DNA of 36,642 nucleotides from Prevotella sp. (GCA_022775105.1 JALFIX010000028.1:1-36642); one strand, 5' to 3'; positions 16,427 to 24,965 are shown, numbered from the stretch's first letter. Translations and numbers: made by a program. The notes: generated from the sequence alone by a model not told the origin.

Positions 16427-16588
16427 ATGAAGATTAGCAGAAAAACAATAGGTTTAGGACTCGTTTTACTCGGTTCTACCCTACTTTTAACAAGTTTTGC
16501 AGCGGGATGGACAAATTCCAACCCGCTGCTGATTATGTGTCTGGTATGCATCGCCGCGGGAATATTTTTCGCGGCAAAACATGTTTAA
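16427..16588 (+). CDS. 53-residue two-helix membrane protein
   Basis: The peptide begins MKISRKTIGLGLVLLGSTLL. Two hydrophobic segments, about 8-26 and 33-49, are joined by a short WTNSNP turn, and a positively charged N-terminus suggests a hairpin in the inner membrane. It has its own consensus promoter and is divergent from rpsF. It ends 7 bases before the convergent rprY stop. I do not recognise a family. The promoter, the clean start and the compact gene spacing make it likely to be real. Confidence 0.65.
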   Translation: MKISRKTIGLGLVLLGSTLLLTSFAAGWTNSNPLLIMCLVCIAAGIFFAAKHV

Positions 16589-16595
16589 TTAAGAA

Positions 16596-17294
16596 TTACT
16601 CTTCCTCTGGCGTGATGAGCTTGTAGCCCTTGCCGTGGATGTTGATGATTTCTATCTGGTCGTCATCCTTCAGGTGCTTGCGCAGCTTAGTGATATACAC
16701 ATCCATTGAGCGGGCGTTGAAGTAGTTGTCGTCAATCCAGATGGTCTTCAGGGCAAAGTCGCGCTGCAAGATTTCGTTGGCGTGGCTGCAGAGCAGGGCG
16801 AGCAACTCGTTCTCCTTGGTGGTCAGCTTGGTCTGCTTGTCACCAATGACGAGCAACTGCTTCTGTGTGTCGAAGGTGAAGCGGCCGATGTGGTAGAGTG
16901 TACTCTCCTTATTCTTCTTGCCGCGCACGCGACGCAGGATTGCCTCAATACGGAATACCAGCTCTTCCATTGAGAAAGGCTTTGTGATATAGTCGTCGGC
17001 ACCAATCTTGAATCCCTCAAGTATGTCTTCCTTCAGTGTCTTTGCTGTCAGGAAGATAATTGGAATCTCAGCGTTGGCGCTTCTGATTTCCTGTGCAAGG
17101 GTGAATCCGTCCTTCTTGGGCATCATCACGTCAAGCACGCAAATGTCAAACTTGGTCTTGAGGAATGCCTTGTAGCCTGCGTCACCGTCGGGACAAAGCT
17201 CTGCCTCATAGCCCTTAGCTGCCAAATACTCGCGCAGCAACATTCCCAGATTTTCATCGTCTTCGCAAAGAAGAATCTTCAAACTGTCTTCCAT
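16596..17294 (-). CDS. rprY: OmpR-family response regulator RprY
   Basis: 232 residues. The receiver domain (about 5-120) has acidic residues Asp12/Asp13 (CEDDEN), phospho-acceptor Asp55 (VLDVMMPKKDG), Thr in FLTAK and Lys in ITKPFS. The C-terminal winged helix (about 135-228) contains LTTKENELLALL, RSMDVYITKLRKHL and IHGKGYKL. The sequence as I recall it matches RprY of Bacteroides fragilis closely, especially DDYITKPFSMEELVFRIEAILRRVRGKKNKES. RprXY was first found through effects on porin expression and tetracycline response, and its natural signal is not well defined. The gene lies 174 bases downstream of rprX. Confidence 0.93.
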   Translation of the reverse strand: MEDSLKILLCEDDENLGMLLREYLAAKGYEAELCPDGDAGYKAFLKTKFDICVLDVMMPKKDGFTLAQEIRSANAEIPIIFLTAKTLKEDILEGFKIGADDYITKPFSMEELVFRIEAILRRVRGKKNKESTLYHIGRFTFDTQKQLLVIGDKQTKLTTKENELLALLCSHANEILQRDFALKTIWIDDNYFNARSMDVYITKLRKHLKDDDQIEIINIHGKGYKLITPEEE

Positions 17295-17338
17295 AATCTT
17301 TTTTTTTTAATATGTTAATACTTATATTGTTTATATCT

Positions 17339-17476
17339 GAACACAGAGGCACGGAGGTACAGAGATTATTTAAGTTATTTAAAGAAACATAGATTCTATA
17401 TTAATTTTATCTCTGTGACTATGTAACTCTGTGTTTATTATACTTTAATTTTTTAATTTTTCAATTTTTCAATTCT
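17339..17476. repeat. imperfect inverted repeat and A/T repeats between rprX and rprY
   Basis: AACACAGAG...ACAGAGAT (about 17340-17367) is matched in inverted orientation by ATCTCTGTG...CTCTGTGTTT (about 17410-17437), about 20 of 27 positions. Next to it, 17443-17476 is a TTTTTCAATT-type run that supplies the TGA stop of rprX. The large hairpin could reduce or tune rprY expression from the rprX promoter. Confidence 0.65.
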
Positions 17477-19025
17477 TAATCACCGGCAGCGTAATGGTAA
17501 ACTTCGTACCCTTGCCATACTCGCTTTCCACGTGTATCGTGCCCTTGTGCAGGTCGATGATCTTCTTCACGTAGGCAAGCCCCAAGCCGAAGCCCTTGGC
17601 ATCATGCAGGTTGCCGGTGTGGACGCGGTAGAACTTCTCGAAGATTTTCTTCAGGTTCTCCTTCTTTATTCCCACTCCCGTGTCCCTGATGGAGAGATAC
17701 AGGTGCTGGTCATCATTCCATGTCCTCATGTATATGTCGAGCGGCTCGTCCTGCTTGCGGTATTTCACGGCGTTGTCCAGGAGGTTGAATATCACGTTCT
17801 GGAAGTGCATCTCATCCACATATATCGCCGAGTCGATTGCCTCTATTTCGGTGTATATCTTTCCGCCCGTGTGCTCCACTCTAAGTGTAAACGAGTTGGC
17901 GATGTTCTCAACCATCTCGTTGAGGTCAAGTTCCTTCTTCTTGAACACCGCGTTCTTGCGGTCGAACATAGACATCTGCAGTACTTTCTCCACGAGGAAT
18001 CTCAGTCTCTTCGACTCGTCGTTGATAACTCCTCCGAGGTGGTTTAGCATAGCGGGACTCTTGCCCACGCTGTTGTCGTTGAGCATCTGTGCCGCCAATG
18101 ATATGCTGGCTATAGGAGTCTTAAGCTCGTGTGTCATGTTGTTGATGAAGTCGTTCTTTATCTCCGTGTATCTCTTCTGACGGAATATCACCACGATGGT
18201 GAAGATGAATGTCACGAAGAGCACCAAGGTGAACGCCACCGAAGGTATCATGAACCTCACGCTCGAATAGATATATCCGTTGATGTCGGGGAAATGAATC
18301 CTCACCACTCCCATCTTAGACGAAGGGTCGTTGCGGAACAACACCTGCGAATATGTATATGGCAAACCATCTTCCGTATAGTCGGGACATCTATACACCT
18401 CGCGCCCGTCGGCTGTGGACACCGTGAAGTGATATGGGATGTTGATGCCGTTGTTGAGCAGTTCCGCCCTGATGTCCTGGTCGAGCAACTTGAAGTTGAT
18501 GCGCTCTCTCAGCGGTTTCTCGCTTGCGGTATATAGGATGTTATATACCACCTCGTCGAGCAATGCCTTCTGATATACATACCTGTTTCTCACTATTTCC
18601 TGCAATGACTTCGACGCCTCGCTTATCGAGTTCTTGTCCGACCTCAGAATCATGGCCTTGGGGATGGTGGAAGGCTTGGTGGTGATGGTCTTCAGCTGAA
18701 ACGACGAGTATATCGTGCCGTCCTTGCCAGCCACGGCATACTGATGCGAATGCTGCACCACACCGTTGAGGTTGCCGCCCACCATGACCGAGTCTTGCCT
18801 GAACGCCCTGCGCTCCGTCTCGTTGACGTCCTTTTCAAGATAGCGCAGCGTCTCGTTCACCTCGAGATTTCTCGACGCCTGATAGAGACTTCTGTTGACC
18901 GACTCGTCAAACTGTTCCCTCTTCATCTTTGCCATCTCCTCGATGTAAGACAGCTGCAGATAAAGCAACACGATGAACGAAAGTCCCATTACTATTGCTA
19001 TTATCCAAATCGTTGACTTCTTCAT
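17469..19025 (-). CDS. rprX: sensor histidine kinase RprX
   Basis: 518 residues. Transmembrane helices near 5-25 and 258-282 bracket a periplasmic domain of about 230 residues. The kinase core has the H-box MTHELKTPIAS with His299, N-box NVIFNLLDNAVKYR, G1 DTGVGI, F-box and G2 GFGLGLAYVKK. No HAMP motif is obvious between the second helix and the H-box. The start is ATG 19025. A longer in-frame reading begins with TTG at 19064 and spans the promoter box, so it is rejected. The transcript would be essentially leaderless. It is upstream of rprY on the same strand. Confidence 0.92.
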   Translation of the reverse strand: MKKSTIWIIAIVMGLSFIVLLYLQLSYIEEMAKMKREQFDESVNRSLYQASRNLEVNETLRYLEKDVNETERRAFRQDSVMVGGNLNGVVQHSHQYAVAGKDGTIYSSFQLKTITTKPSTIPKAMILRSDKNSISEASKSLQEIVRNRYVYQKALLDEVVYNILYTASEKPLRERINFKLLDQDIRAELLNNGINIPYHFTVSTADGREVYRCPDYTEDGLPYTYSQVLFRNDPSSKMGVVRIHFPDINGYIYSSVRFMIPSVAFTLVLFVTFIFTIVVIFRQKRYTEIKNDFINNMTHELKTPIASISLAAQMLNDNSVGKSPAMLNHLGGVINDESKRLRFLVEKVLQMSMFDRKNAVFKKKELDLNEMVENIANSFTLRVEHTGGKIYTEIEAIDSAIYVDEMHFQNVIFNLLDNAVKYRKQDEPLDIYMRTWNDDQHLYLSIRDTGVGIKKENLKKIFEKFYRVHTGNLHDAKGFGLGLAYVKKIIDLHKGTIHVESEYGKGTKFTITLPVIKN

Positions 19026-19029
19026 GGCT

Positions 19030-19038
19030 GCAAAGATA
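19030..19038 (-). promoter_or_regulatory. rprX promoter -7 box (TATCTTTGC)
   Basis: The consensus box ends 4 bases before the rprX ATG, which places the expected transcription start at or within about 2 bases of the start codon. Confidence 0.6.
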
Positions 19039-19111
19039 CGCCAATTTTTAATAAGTTGTTCCAATTTAGTTAAATATTTACGTCGTATTTAACCTAATTA
19101 ACACTTTTATC

Positions 19112-20314
19112 TTATTTTACTTGCAAATATTTAATCAACCTCAACATCAAAGCAATCAGAATATAGGAAAATACCACTTGAAGCACCGTCGGTCTTAACC
19201 CATCGACGGATGAAAACGGAAGTCCCGCTATCACTCCAAGTACATAGTTGAGAACACAAGCCATCAGTCCCACTGCCTTGGCTGCCAATGTCTGCAACAC
19301 TGCCACAGGCCACAATATCACCGTAATTAGTGTGCCATATAATAATAAGGTGGCAAGGGGCACCGCCACAAGATTGGAAAGCACAAACCAACAGGGCAGC
19401 GAACCAAAATAGTATGCCACCAATGGAGCCGTGGCCACTTGGGCCGAAATGCACACCGTGAGCATACTCCACAGTTTCATCACCCTATGATGCCTCTTGA
19501 CAAAACCATAAGGAAGCATACCGTCAAGCAAAGGGCATATTACGAGTATTCCGCCCACAGACAATACCGACAACTGGAAACCAACGTCAAAGAGCACATA
19601 GGGATTGAGTATCAACATGCCGAATACTGTAGCCACCAGGACATCCATGCGGTCATAGCCACGCCTCATCACGGTTGACAAAGTGAACATACTGAGCATA
19701 ACGGCTGCCCTGACTGCCGAAACAGGCATCCCCACTATGACGACATAAGCCCACACGGAACCCACGATGGCAAAACGCGACATAATACCGTGACCTCCAA
19801 ACAAAACGGTAAGTACAAAATAGATGATTGCCAGATGTGTGCCTGACAAGGCGAGGATATGCGCCACACCAGCCTTGGAATAGTCATCCCTCAGCCTCTG
19901 TTCCACCATCCGTTTCTCGCCGAGACTCATTGCTGACACCACAGCCAACTCGTCACCTTCCATACCTCTTGCCCTGAACATATCTATCACCTTTCCCCTC
20001 ACTGACGCGGCACCGTTTTCAACGTATGTTATCCATCCCGGTTCATCCGGTTTATCAGGCTCATCAACATTGCCATTAACCGCGGCAAGCATAATGCCGC
20101 ACAATACCAAAGCAGAGAACACCAAAGACAGTGCAAGGACATTGCTAAACAATCCCTTAAGGCGAATAAACAATATCGCCGTCACAACCAAAACGGTTGC
20201 GACGGCGACTGTCAAAAGGTCAAGGACACCAGCTATAAAAGGCCATTCGGCATACAAGAGGACTCCTGTAGCCAAGGCAAGTGTGCAGAAAAAAGCTGGA
20301 CGATCCTTGACCAT
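19112..20314 (-). CDS. minimal ComEC/Rec2-family channel protein
   Basis: About 400 residues with roughly nine to eleven hydrophobic helices. The competence-domain hallmarks are present: GVAHILALSGTHLAII near 155-170 (compare the family's AHLLAISGLH), PVSAVRAAVM and FDVGFQLSVLSVGGI. ComEC carries single-stranded DNA across the inner membrane. Typical ComEC proteins have 650-770 residues with an N-terminal OB-fold (DUF4131) and often a C-terminal metallo-beta-lactamase domain. Here the N-terminal part is reduced to two helices and a ~40-residue linker, and the nuclease-like domain is missing. The ATG at 20314 is preferred over an in-frame TTG 12 bases upstream. It starts 20 bases after the EF-G2 stop. 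Confidence 0.85.
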   Translation of the reverse strand: MVKDRPAFFCTLALATGVLLYAEWPFIAGVLDLLTVAVATVLVVTAILFIRLKGLFSNVLALSLVFSALVLCGIMLAAVNGNVDEPDKPDEPGWITYVENGAASVRGKVIDMFRARGMEGDELAVVSAMSLGEKRMVEQRLRDDYSKAGVAHILALSGTHLAIIYFVLTVLFGGHGIMSRFAIVGSVWAYVVIVGMPVSAVRAAVMLSMFTLSTVMRRGYDRMDVLVATVFGMLILNPYVLFDVGFQLSVLSVGGILVICPLLDGMLPYGFVKRHHRVMKLWSMLTVCISAQVATAPLVAYYFGSLPCWFVLSNLVAVPLATLLLYGTLITVILWPVAVLQTLAAKAVGLMACVLNYVLGVIAGLPFSSVDGLRPTVLQVVFSYILIALMLRLIKYLQVK

Positions 20315-20334
20315 AAAAAAAATCAATGTATCTA

Positions 20335-22491
20335 TTAATCCTCGCTTTCCTCGGCTTCGTGCTCCTGGATAAGCTGCTGCTGGATATCGTTGGGCACAAG
20401 CTCATAGCTGGCGAACTTCGTTGTGAACGAAGCGCGTCCACCTGTTATTGAACTGAGGGCGATACTGTAGTTGGAGAGTTCCTTCAGAGGTATCTTTGCC
20501 TGCAGCTTCTGATAGCCAGCCTCACTGTCCATACCCATGATGAGAGCACGACGACCCTGCAAGTCGCTCATCACGTCACCCATAAAGTCGGCGGGAACAT
20601 ATACTTCCAGGTCATATATCGGTTCGAGGATCTTCGGTCCAGCCTCCCTGAACGCAGCTGCAAATGCATTGCGTGCAGCAAGCATGAACGAAAGCTCGTT
20701 GGAGTCAACGGGGTGCATCTTTCCGTCATATACTATTACGCGAACATCACGTGCATAGCTACCGGTGAGCGGTCCACGCTCCATGCGCTCCATGATACCC
20801 TTGAGGATGGCGGGCATGAATCTCGTGTCAATGGCACCACCGACAACAGAGTTCATGAACACGAGCTTGCCACCCCATTCGAGGTCGATTTCCTCGCGGC
20901 TCTTAATGTTCATGCGGAATTCCTGTCCGCCGAACTTAAACACTGTCGGGTCGGGCATGCCGTCAGCATACGGCTCTACAATCAAGTGAACCTCACCGAA
21001 CTGTCCTGCACCACCCGACTGCTTCTTGTGACGGTAGTCGGCACGAGCCTGCTTGGTGATGGTCTCACGATATGGAATCTTCGGCTCACCATACTTAACC
21101 TGTATCTTCTCGTTGTTCTCAAGTCTCCACTTCAGCGTGCGCAGGTGGAACTCACCCTGACCATGGACGATGGTCTGTCTCAGTTCCTTCGACTGCTCAA
21201 CAACCCATGTCGGGTCTTCCTGCCTCATCTTGGTGAGGGCAGCCATAAGCTTCTCCATCTCCTGCTCGTTGACAGCCTTGATAGAGCGAGAGTACTTCGA
21301 GTTGGGATACTTGATGAAGTCATACTTATAGTCGCAGTCTTTCTCGTTGAGGGCGTTTCCTGTCTTAACGTCCTTAAGCTTAACGGTACAACCGATGTCG
21401 CCGGCGCAAAGCTCGTCAACGGCGATACGGTTGGCTCCCGCACAAGCATATATCTGTGCCATGCGCTCCTTGGAGCCACGGTCTGCATTCGATAGGTCGG
21501 TGCCAGACTTGATCTTTCCGCTCATCACCTTGAAGTATGACACTTCGCCGATGTGCGGCTCCATACCGGTCTTGAAGAAGTAGAGAGATGTGGGGCCGTC
21601 AGATTCGGCAGCCACTTCCTCACCACGAGTGTTGTGCACCTTCGGCATTTCGCTGACGAACGGAACAACGTTTCCAAGGAACTCCATCAGACGGCGAACA
21701 CCCATGTCCTTGCCTGCACATACGCAGAACACTGGGAATATAGAACGTGTCACGAGTCCCTTGCGGATACCCTCGCGAAGTTCGTCCTCTGTCAGAGTCT
21801 CTTCCTCGAAGAACTTCTCCATAAGTCCCTCATCGTTCTCGGCGGCAGCCTCCACGAGTGCCTTGTGAAGCTCCATTGCCTTGTCCATCTCCTCGGCGGG
21901 GATATCCTCGATGATTGGAGCGCCACCCTCGGGCTTCCATGAATACTTCTTCATGAGCAGCACGTCGATGAGAGAATTGAAACCGGGACCTGTGGCTATA
22001 GGATACTGTACCTGCACGCACTTAGGTCCGTAAATCTCCTGCATGGTGGAGATTATGTTGTCAAAATCACATTTGTCACTGTCCAACTGGTTGACAAGGA
22101 AGATTACCGGCTTCTTCAGCTTCTCGGTGTAGCGGAAGTTGTTCTGTGTTCCAACCTCGGGACCATACTGTCCGTTGATGAGCACCACAGCCTGGTCGGT
22201 AACGTTCAGCGCGGTGATGGCACCGCCCACGAAGTCGTCTGAACCCGGACAGTCGATGATGTTCAGCTTCTTGTTATTCCACTCAACATGGAACACGGTT
22301 GAGAACACGGAGTAACCATATTCCTGCTCTACGGGGAAATAGTCGCTCACTGTATTTTTAGCTTCCACAGAGCCGCGGCGCTTGATGATGCCGGCCTCAT
22401 AAAGCATTGACTCGGCAAGTGTTGTCTTGCCGCTACCCGCACTGCCAATCAGTGCAATGTTTTTGATTTCACTCGTCTGATATACTTTCAT
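20335..22491 (-). CDS. elongation factor G paralogue (EF-G2 type)
   Basis: 718 residues with the EF-G domain order: G domain (1-280), domain II, III, IV with KQSGGAGQFGEVHL, and V ending in RASFTTKFASYELVP. The P-loop is GSAGSGKT (16-23), not the usual AHVDHGKT. Switch I reads EYGYSVFST in place of RGITI. The G3 motif is DCPGSDDF with Ser84 where GTP-hydrolysing EF-Gs have the catalytic His of DTPGHVDF. G4 is NQLD rather than NKxD. It closely resembles the second EF-G of Bacteroides thetaiotaomicron, which I recall being reported to support translocation without GTPase activity. The acidic C-terminus EHEAEESED is extra. It heads a run with comEC, and the rprXY genes follow on the same strand. 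Confidence 0.92.
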   Translation of the reverse strand: MKVYQTSEIKNIALIGSAGSGKTTLAESMLYEAGIIKRRGSVEAKNTVSDYFPVEQEYGYSVFSTVFHVEWNNKKLNIIDCPGSDDFVGGAITALNVTDQAVVLINGQYGPEVGTQNNFRYTEKLKKPVIFLVNQLDSDKCDFDNIISTMQEIYGPKCVQVQYPIATGPGFNSLIDVLLMKKYSWKPEGGAPIIEDIPAEEMDKAMELHKALVEAAAENDEGLMEKFFEEETLTEDELREGIRKGLVTRSIFPVFCVCAGKDMGVRRLMEFLGNVVPFVSEMPKVHNTRGEEVAAESDGPTSLYFFKTGMEPHIGEVSYFKVMSGKIKSGTDLSNADRGSKERMAQIYACAGANRIAVDELCAGDIGCTVKLKDVKTGNALNEKDCDYKYDFIKYPNSKYSRSIKAVNEQEMEKLMAALTKMRQEDPTWVVEQSKELRQTIVHGQGEFHLRTLKWRLENNEKIQVKYGEPKIPYRETITKQARADYRHKKQSGGAGQFGEVHLIVEPYADGMPDPTVFKFGGQEFRMNIKSREEIDLEWGGKLVFMNSVVGGAIDTRFMPAILKGIMERMERGPLTGSYARDVRVIVYDGKMHPVDSNELSFMLAARNAFAAAFREAGPKILEPIYDLEVYVPADFMGDVMSDLQGRRALIMGMDSEAGYQKLQAKIPLKELSNYSIALSSITGGRASFTTKFASYELVPNDIQQQLIQEHEAEESED

Positions 22492-22526
22492 ATCTGTTTA
22501 CGTTTTTAGTGAATACTATAAAGGTT

Positions 22527-22535
22527 CTAAAGTTA
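22527..22535 (-). promoter_or_regulatory. possible promoter of EF-G2 gene (TAACTTTAG)
   Basis: A one-mismatch -7 box on the minus strand, about 35 bases before the EF-G2 ATG at 22491. No better box exists in the 150-base divergent gap with hemW. Confidence 0.4.
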
Positions 22536-22616
22536 TTACGACCGCTAAATTAGACATTTTCCACGAGATACGCAAACATTTTGGGCAAAAATCTTTGTTT
22601 TGTTAAACATAATTAG

Positions 22617-22625
22617 TATTTTTGC
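22617..22625 (+). promoter_or_regulatory. hemW promoter -7 box TATTTTTGC
   Basis: Consensus box on the plus strand with TTTG/TTG words about 18-22 bases upstream, 17 bases before ATG 22643. Confidence 0.7.
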
Positions 22626-22642
22626 AGCAAATTTCAGATAAA

Positions 22643-23755
22643 ATGGCAGGTTTATACGTTCATATACCCTTTTGTAAGTCGCGTTGTATCTACTGCGGGT
22701 TCTACTCTACCACCTCCTCCGGCATGGCTGAAAAATATGTATCGGCACTCTGTCGGGAGATGGATTTGCGCTCTGGATATTGCGACCAAGAATGGCAGAC
22801 GGTATATATAGGTGGGGGCACTCCGAGCACTCTCCCGCACGACCAGCTCCGCCGTCTCTTCTCGCACATCGACTGCTCGCACGCGACGGAGATTACCATC
22901 GAGTGCAATCCCGACGATGTCACCCATGACTTCGCCTCGCTGCTCTCATCGCTGCCCGTCAACCGTGTCAGTATGGGAGCACAGACCTTCGACGACTCCC
23001 GACTACGCTTCCTTTGCCGCCGCCATGGCGCAGCCGACGTCAAGCGTGCAGTGGATAATCTCCGCTCAGCCGGAATCGACAATATCAGCGTTGACCTCAT
23101 CTATGGTTTCCCCGACGAGACCATCGACCAATGGGATGCCGACATCACCACGGCCCTTTCCCTCGACGTGGAGCACCTGTCGGCATATTGCCTGTCCTAC
23201 GAAGAGGGCACCCCACTCCACCGCCTTCTCGCCGAGGGCAAGGTGACAGAAGCCGACGACGAGCTGACCCGCCGAATGTACTATCACCTCATCGACCGTC
23301 TCACCGCCGCAGGATATGAGCATTATGAAATCAGCAACTTCGCCCGTCCCGGTCGCCGCTCACGTCATAACAGCAGCTACTGGAACTCCACGCCGTACAT
23401 GGGCATAGGTGCCGCCGCCCATTCCTACGACATCAACAGCAGGCAATGGAACATCTCCGACCTCCTTATATATATAAAAGAGGTGGAACAGGGAAATCTC
23501 CCCTTCGAGCTCGAGACCCTCGACATCACCGAACGCTACAACGACACTGTGATGCTCTCCCTGCGCACTCTCGAAGGCATAGACCTGCCGGCACTCCGCT
23601 CCACCTTCGGCTCCGGACTCCACACCTACCTCCTCCGCCAAGCCATACAATACGAAGAAAGCGGCCTTCTCATACATGAGAACGACCGCCTGCATCTCTC
23701 CCGCGAGGGACTATACGTCAGCGACATGGTAATGTCAGACCTGATGAAGGTTTGA
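22643..23755 (+). CDS. hemW: HemW-type radical SAM protein
   Basis: 370 residues. The radical-SAM cluster motif CKSRCIYC is at Cys11, Cys15 and Cys18. The segments GLYVHIPFC, VYIGGGTPSTLP, TIECNPDDV, NRVSMGAQTF, SVDLIYGFP and HYEISNFARPGRRSRHNSSYWN are typical of HemW. HemW is a heme chaperone long misannotated as oxygen-independent coproporphyrinogen oxidase. True HemN has a longer N-terminus and a CxxxCxxCxC motif, so HemW fits better. ATG 22643 follows the promoter, and an in-frame TTG at 22622 overlaps the box. The gene is rich in C-ending codons and visibly more GC-rich than its neighbours. It converges with the next gene, 8 bases apart. Confidence 0.92.
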   Translation: MAGLYVHIPFCKSRCIYCGFYSTTSSGMAEKYVSALCREMDLRSGYCDQEWQTVYIGGGTPSTLPHDQLRRLFSHIDCSHATEITIECNPDDVTHDFASLLSSLPVNRVSMGAQTFDDSRLRFLCRRHGAADVKRAVDNLRSAGIDNISVDLIYGFPDETIDQWDADITTALSLDVEHLSAYCLSYEEGTPLHRLLAEGKVTEADDELTRRMYYHLIDRLTAAGYEHYEISNFARPGRRSRHNSSYWNSTPYMGIGAAAHSYDINSRQWNISDLLIYIKEVEQGNLPFELETLDITERYNDTVMLSLRTLEGIDLPALRSTFGSGLHTYLLRQAIQYEESGLLIHENDRLHLSREGLYVSDMVMSDLMKV

Positions 23756-23763
23756 CAATGGTA

Positions 23764-24357
23764 TCACTCCGAGATGTTCTTTATCTCGCGGATCTGCCTG
23801 ATAAGCTCATCGTTTGTGCGCTGCATTTTCAACAGTATAGCCACACCGACAGACAGGCCTATCACTCCGCCCACAATTCCACCAATGGTAACCGCCATAC
23901 GAATACCGTCAGTAAATCCAGAGAAAAACCACCAGAAAAGGACTATCGCCACAGGAATGGAGAAGCAGAGCTGACACCACCTGAGCTTCTTCATCTTAAG
24001 GAGTTTGTCCGCAGTCTGAAGCAGGTTCTCCGATTGCCAGTCACTGCTGGAGAGATGGTTGATGTAGAAGTCGAGCAAAATCTCGATGAGCACCAATAGA
24101 AGAATAGAGAGGATGGGCCACCATGACAGTGAGGGGTACATCATCTTTAGACCGACTAAATTCAGGGCACAAACCGGGAGCAGTACAATCAGCTCAAACC
24201 AAATATATTTTTTTATCCATGACATCTTGCCCGACATGGCGTTGCGCAATATCCGGTCGTTTACAATCTCCTGGTTGTCGAGTTTCTGCTTGAGCAACTG
24301 CATCTGCTCTCTCATGGCATCCAGTTCATTAATGTTGTGTTCTTTTATATTTTCCAT
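23764..24357 (-). CDS. four-helix membrane protein paired with an ECF sigma factor
   Basis: 197 residues. Residues 1-45 form a likely cytoplasmic coiled coil (heptads in LDAMREQMQLLKQKLDNQ). Membrane helices follow near 50-71, 77-98, 127-146 and 153-176, with a loop of about 28 residues between the second and third. The C-terminal LLKMQRTNDELIRQIREIKN is again helical and charged. No anti-sigma domain (FecR, zinc-binding ASD) is recognisable. It starts 18 bases after the ECF sigma stop and is surely co-transcribed with it, so a regulatory link is plausible but unproven. Similar sigma/membrane-protein pairs occur in Bacteroidetes. Confidence 0.7.
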   Translation of the reverse strand: MENIKEHNINELDAMREQMQLLKQKLDNQEIVNDRILRNAMSGKMSWIKKYIWFELIVLLPVCALNLVGLKMMYPSLSWWPILSILLLVLIEILLDFYINHLSSSDWQSENLLQTADKLLKMKKLRWCQLCFSIPVAIVLFWWFFSGFTDGIRMAVTIGGIVGGVIGLSVGVAILLKMQRTNDELIRQIREIKNISE

Positions 24358-24375
24358 ACAGTATTACGATTTAAT

Positions 24376-24861
24376 TTAGTTATTCATATTCTTAAGTTCC
24401 TCACGTATTCTCACCAGCTTGACGGAGACATTCTTTGACGATATGCCCACAATCTGCCCTATCTCGTCGTAGGGAAGTCCTTCGAGCCAAAGCAGCACGA
24501 TGGCGCGGTCGAAGACTCCGAGCCGGTTGATGCGCTCATAGAGTTTTTTCACCTGTCGAGTGTCGGAGTCGTTGTCCTCATAGAGGTTGATGTCCATCTT
24601 TATCCGTGCCTCCTTGTCGCGCTTGCGTTTCTGCTTGCGGTCGATGGTGATACATGTATTGAGGGCAACACGATACACCCATGTGCGTATGTCGCTGCGC
24701 CCCTGGAAGGAGCCAAAGCCCTTCCACAGGTTGACGAGGATTTCCTGAAACAGGTCGTTGACCTCGTCGTTGTCCTTTGAGAACATATAGCAGACGGTAT
24801 ATATAGTGGATTTTTGCTCCCTCACCATCCGCGCAAATTCTTTCTCACTTTTTTGTTCCAT
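24376..24861 (-). CDS. ECF-type RNA polymerase sigma factor
   Basis: 161 residues. Region 2 (about 8-75) contains YTVCYMFSKDNDEVNDLFQEILVNLWKGFGSFQGRSDIRTWVYRVALNTC, the core-binding and -10 recognition segment. A charged linker rich in Lys and Asp follows. Region 4 (about 108-155) contains LGVFDRAIVLLWLEGLPYDEIGQIVGISSKNVSVKLVRIREEL, a helix-turn-helix for the -35 element. No FecR/TonB system adjoins it. The upstream gap has no standard -7 box, consistent with transcription by another sigma factor or by itself. Confidence 0.9.
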   Translation of the reverse strand: MEQKSEKEFARMVREQKSTIYTVCYMFSKDNDEVNDLFQEILVNLWKGFGSFQGRSDIRTWVYRVALNTCITIDRKQKRKRDKEARIKMDINLYEDNDSDTRQVKKLYERINRLGVFDRAIVLLWLEGLPYDEIGQIVGISSKNVSVKLVRIREELKNMNN

Positions 24862-24923
24862 ATAATCTTATGTCGTTTTTTATTCTTGTTTGTTAGTTTG
24901 ACTCACCTAAGTTGGGATTTGCT

Positions 24924-24947
24924 ACAGAAAAATATGTTTATTTCTGT
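24924..24947. other. small hairpin upstream of the sigma gene
   Basis: ACAGAAA (24924-24930) pairs with TTTCTGT (24941-24947) over a 10-base loop. It lies between the larger inverted repeat and the sigma gene. It might be a weak minus-strand terminator for the GH51 gene. Confidence 0.35.
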
Positions 24948-24965
24948 TTTTCTACTAAAATAATC

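Noticed and set aside
20713..21495. 260-codon plus-strand ORF inside the EF-G2 gene
   Set aside because: It is a shadow of a strongly biased coding sequence on the other strand, with no family motif.
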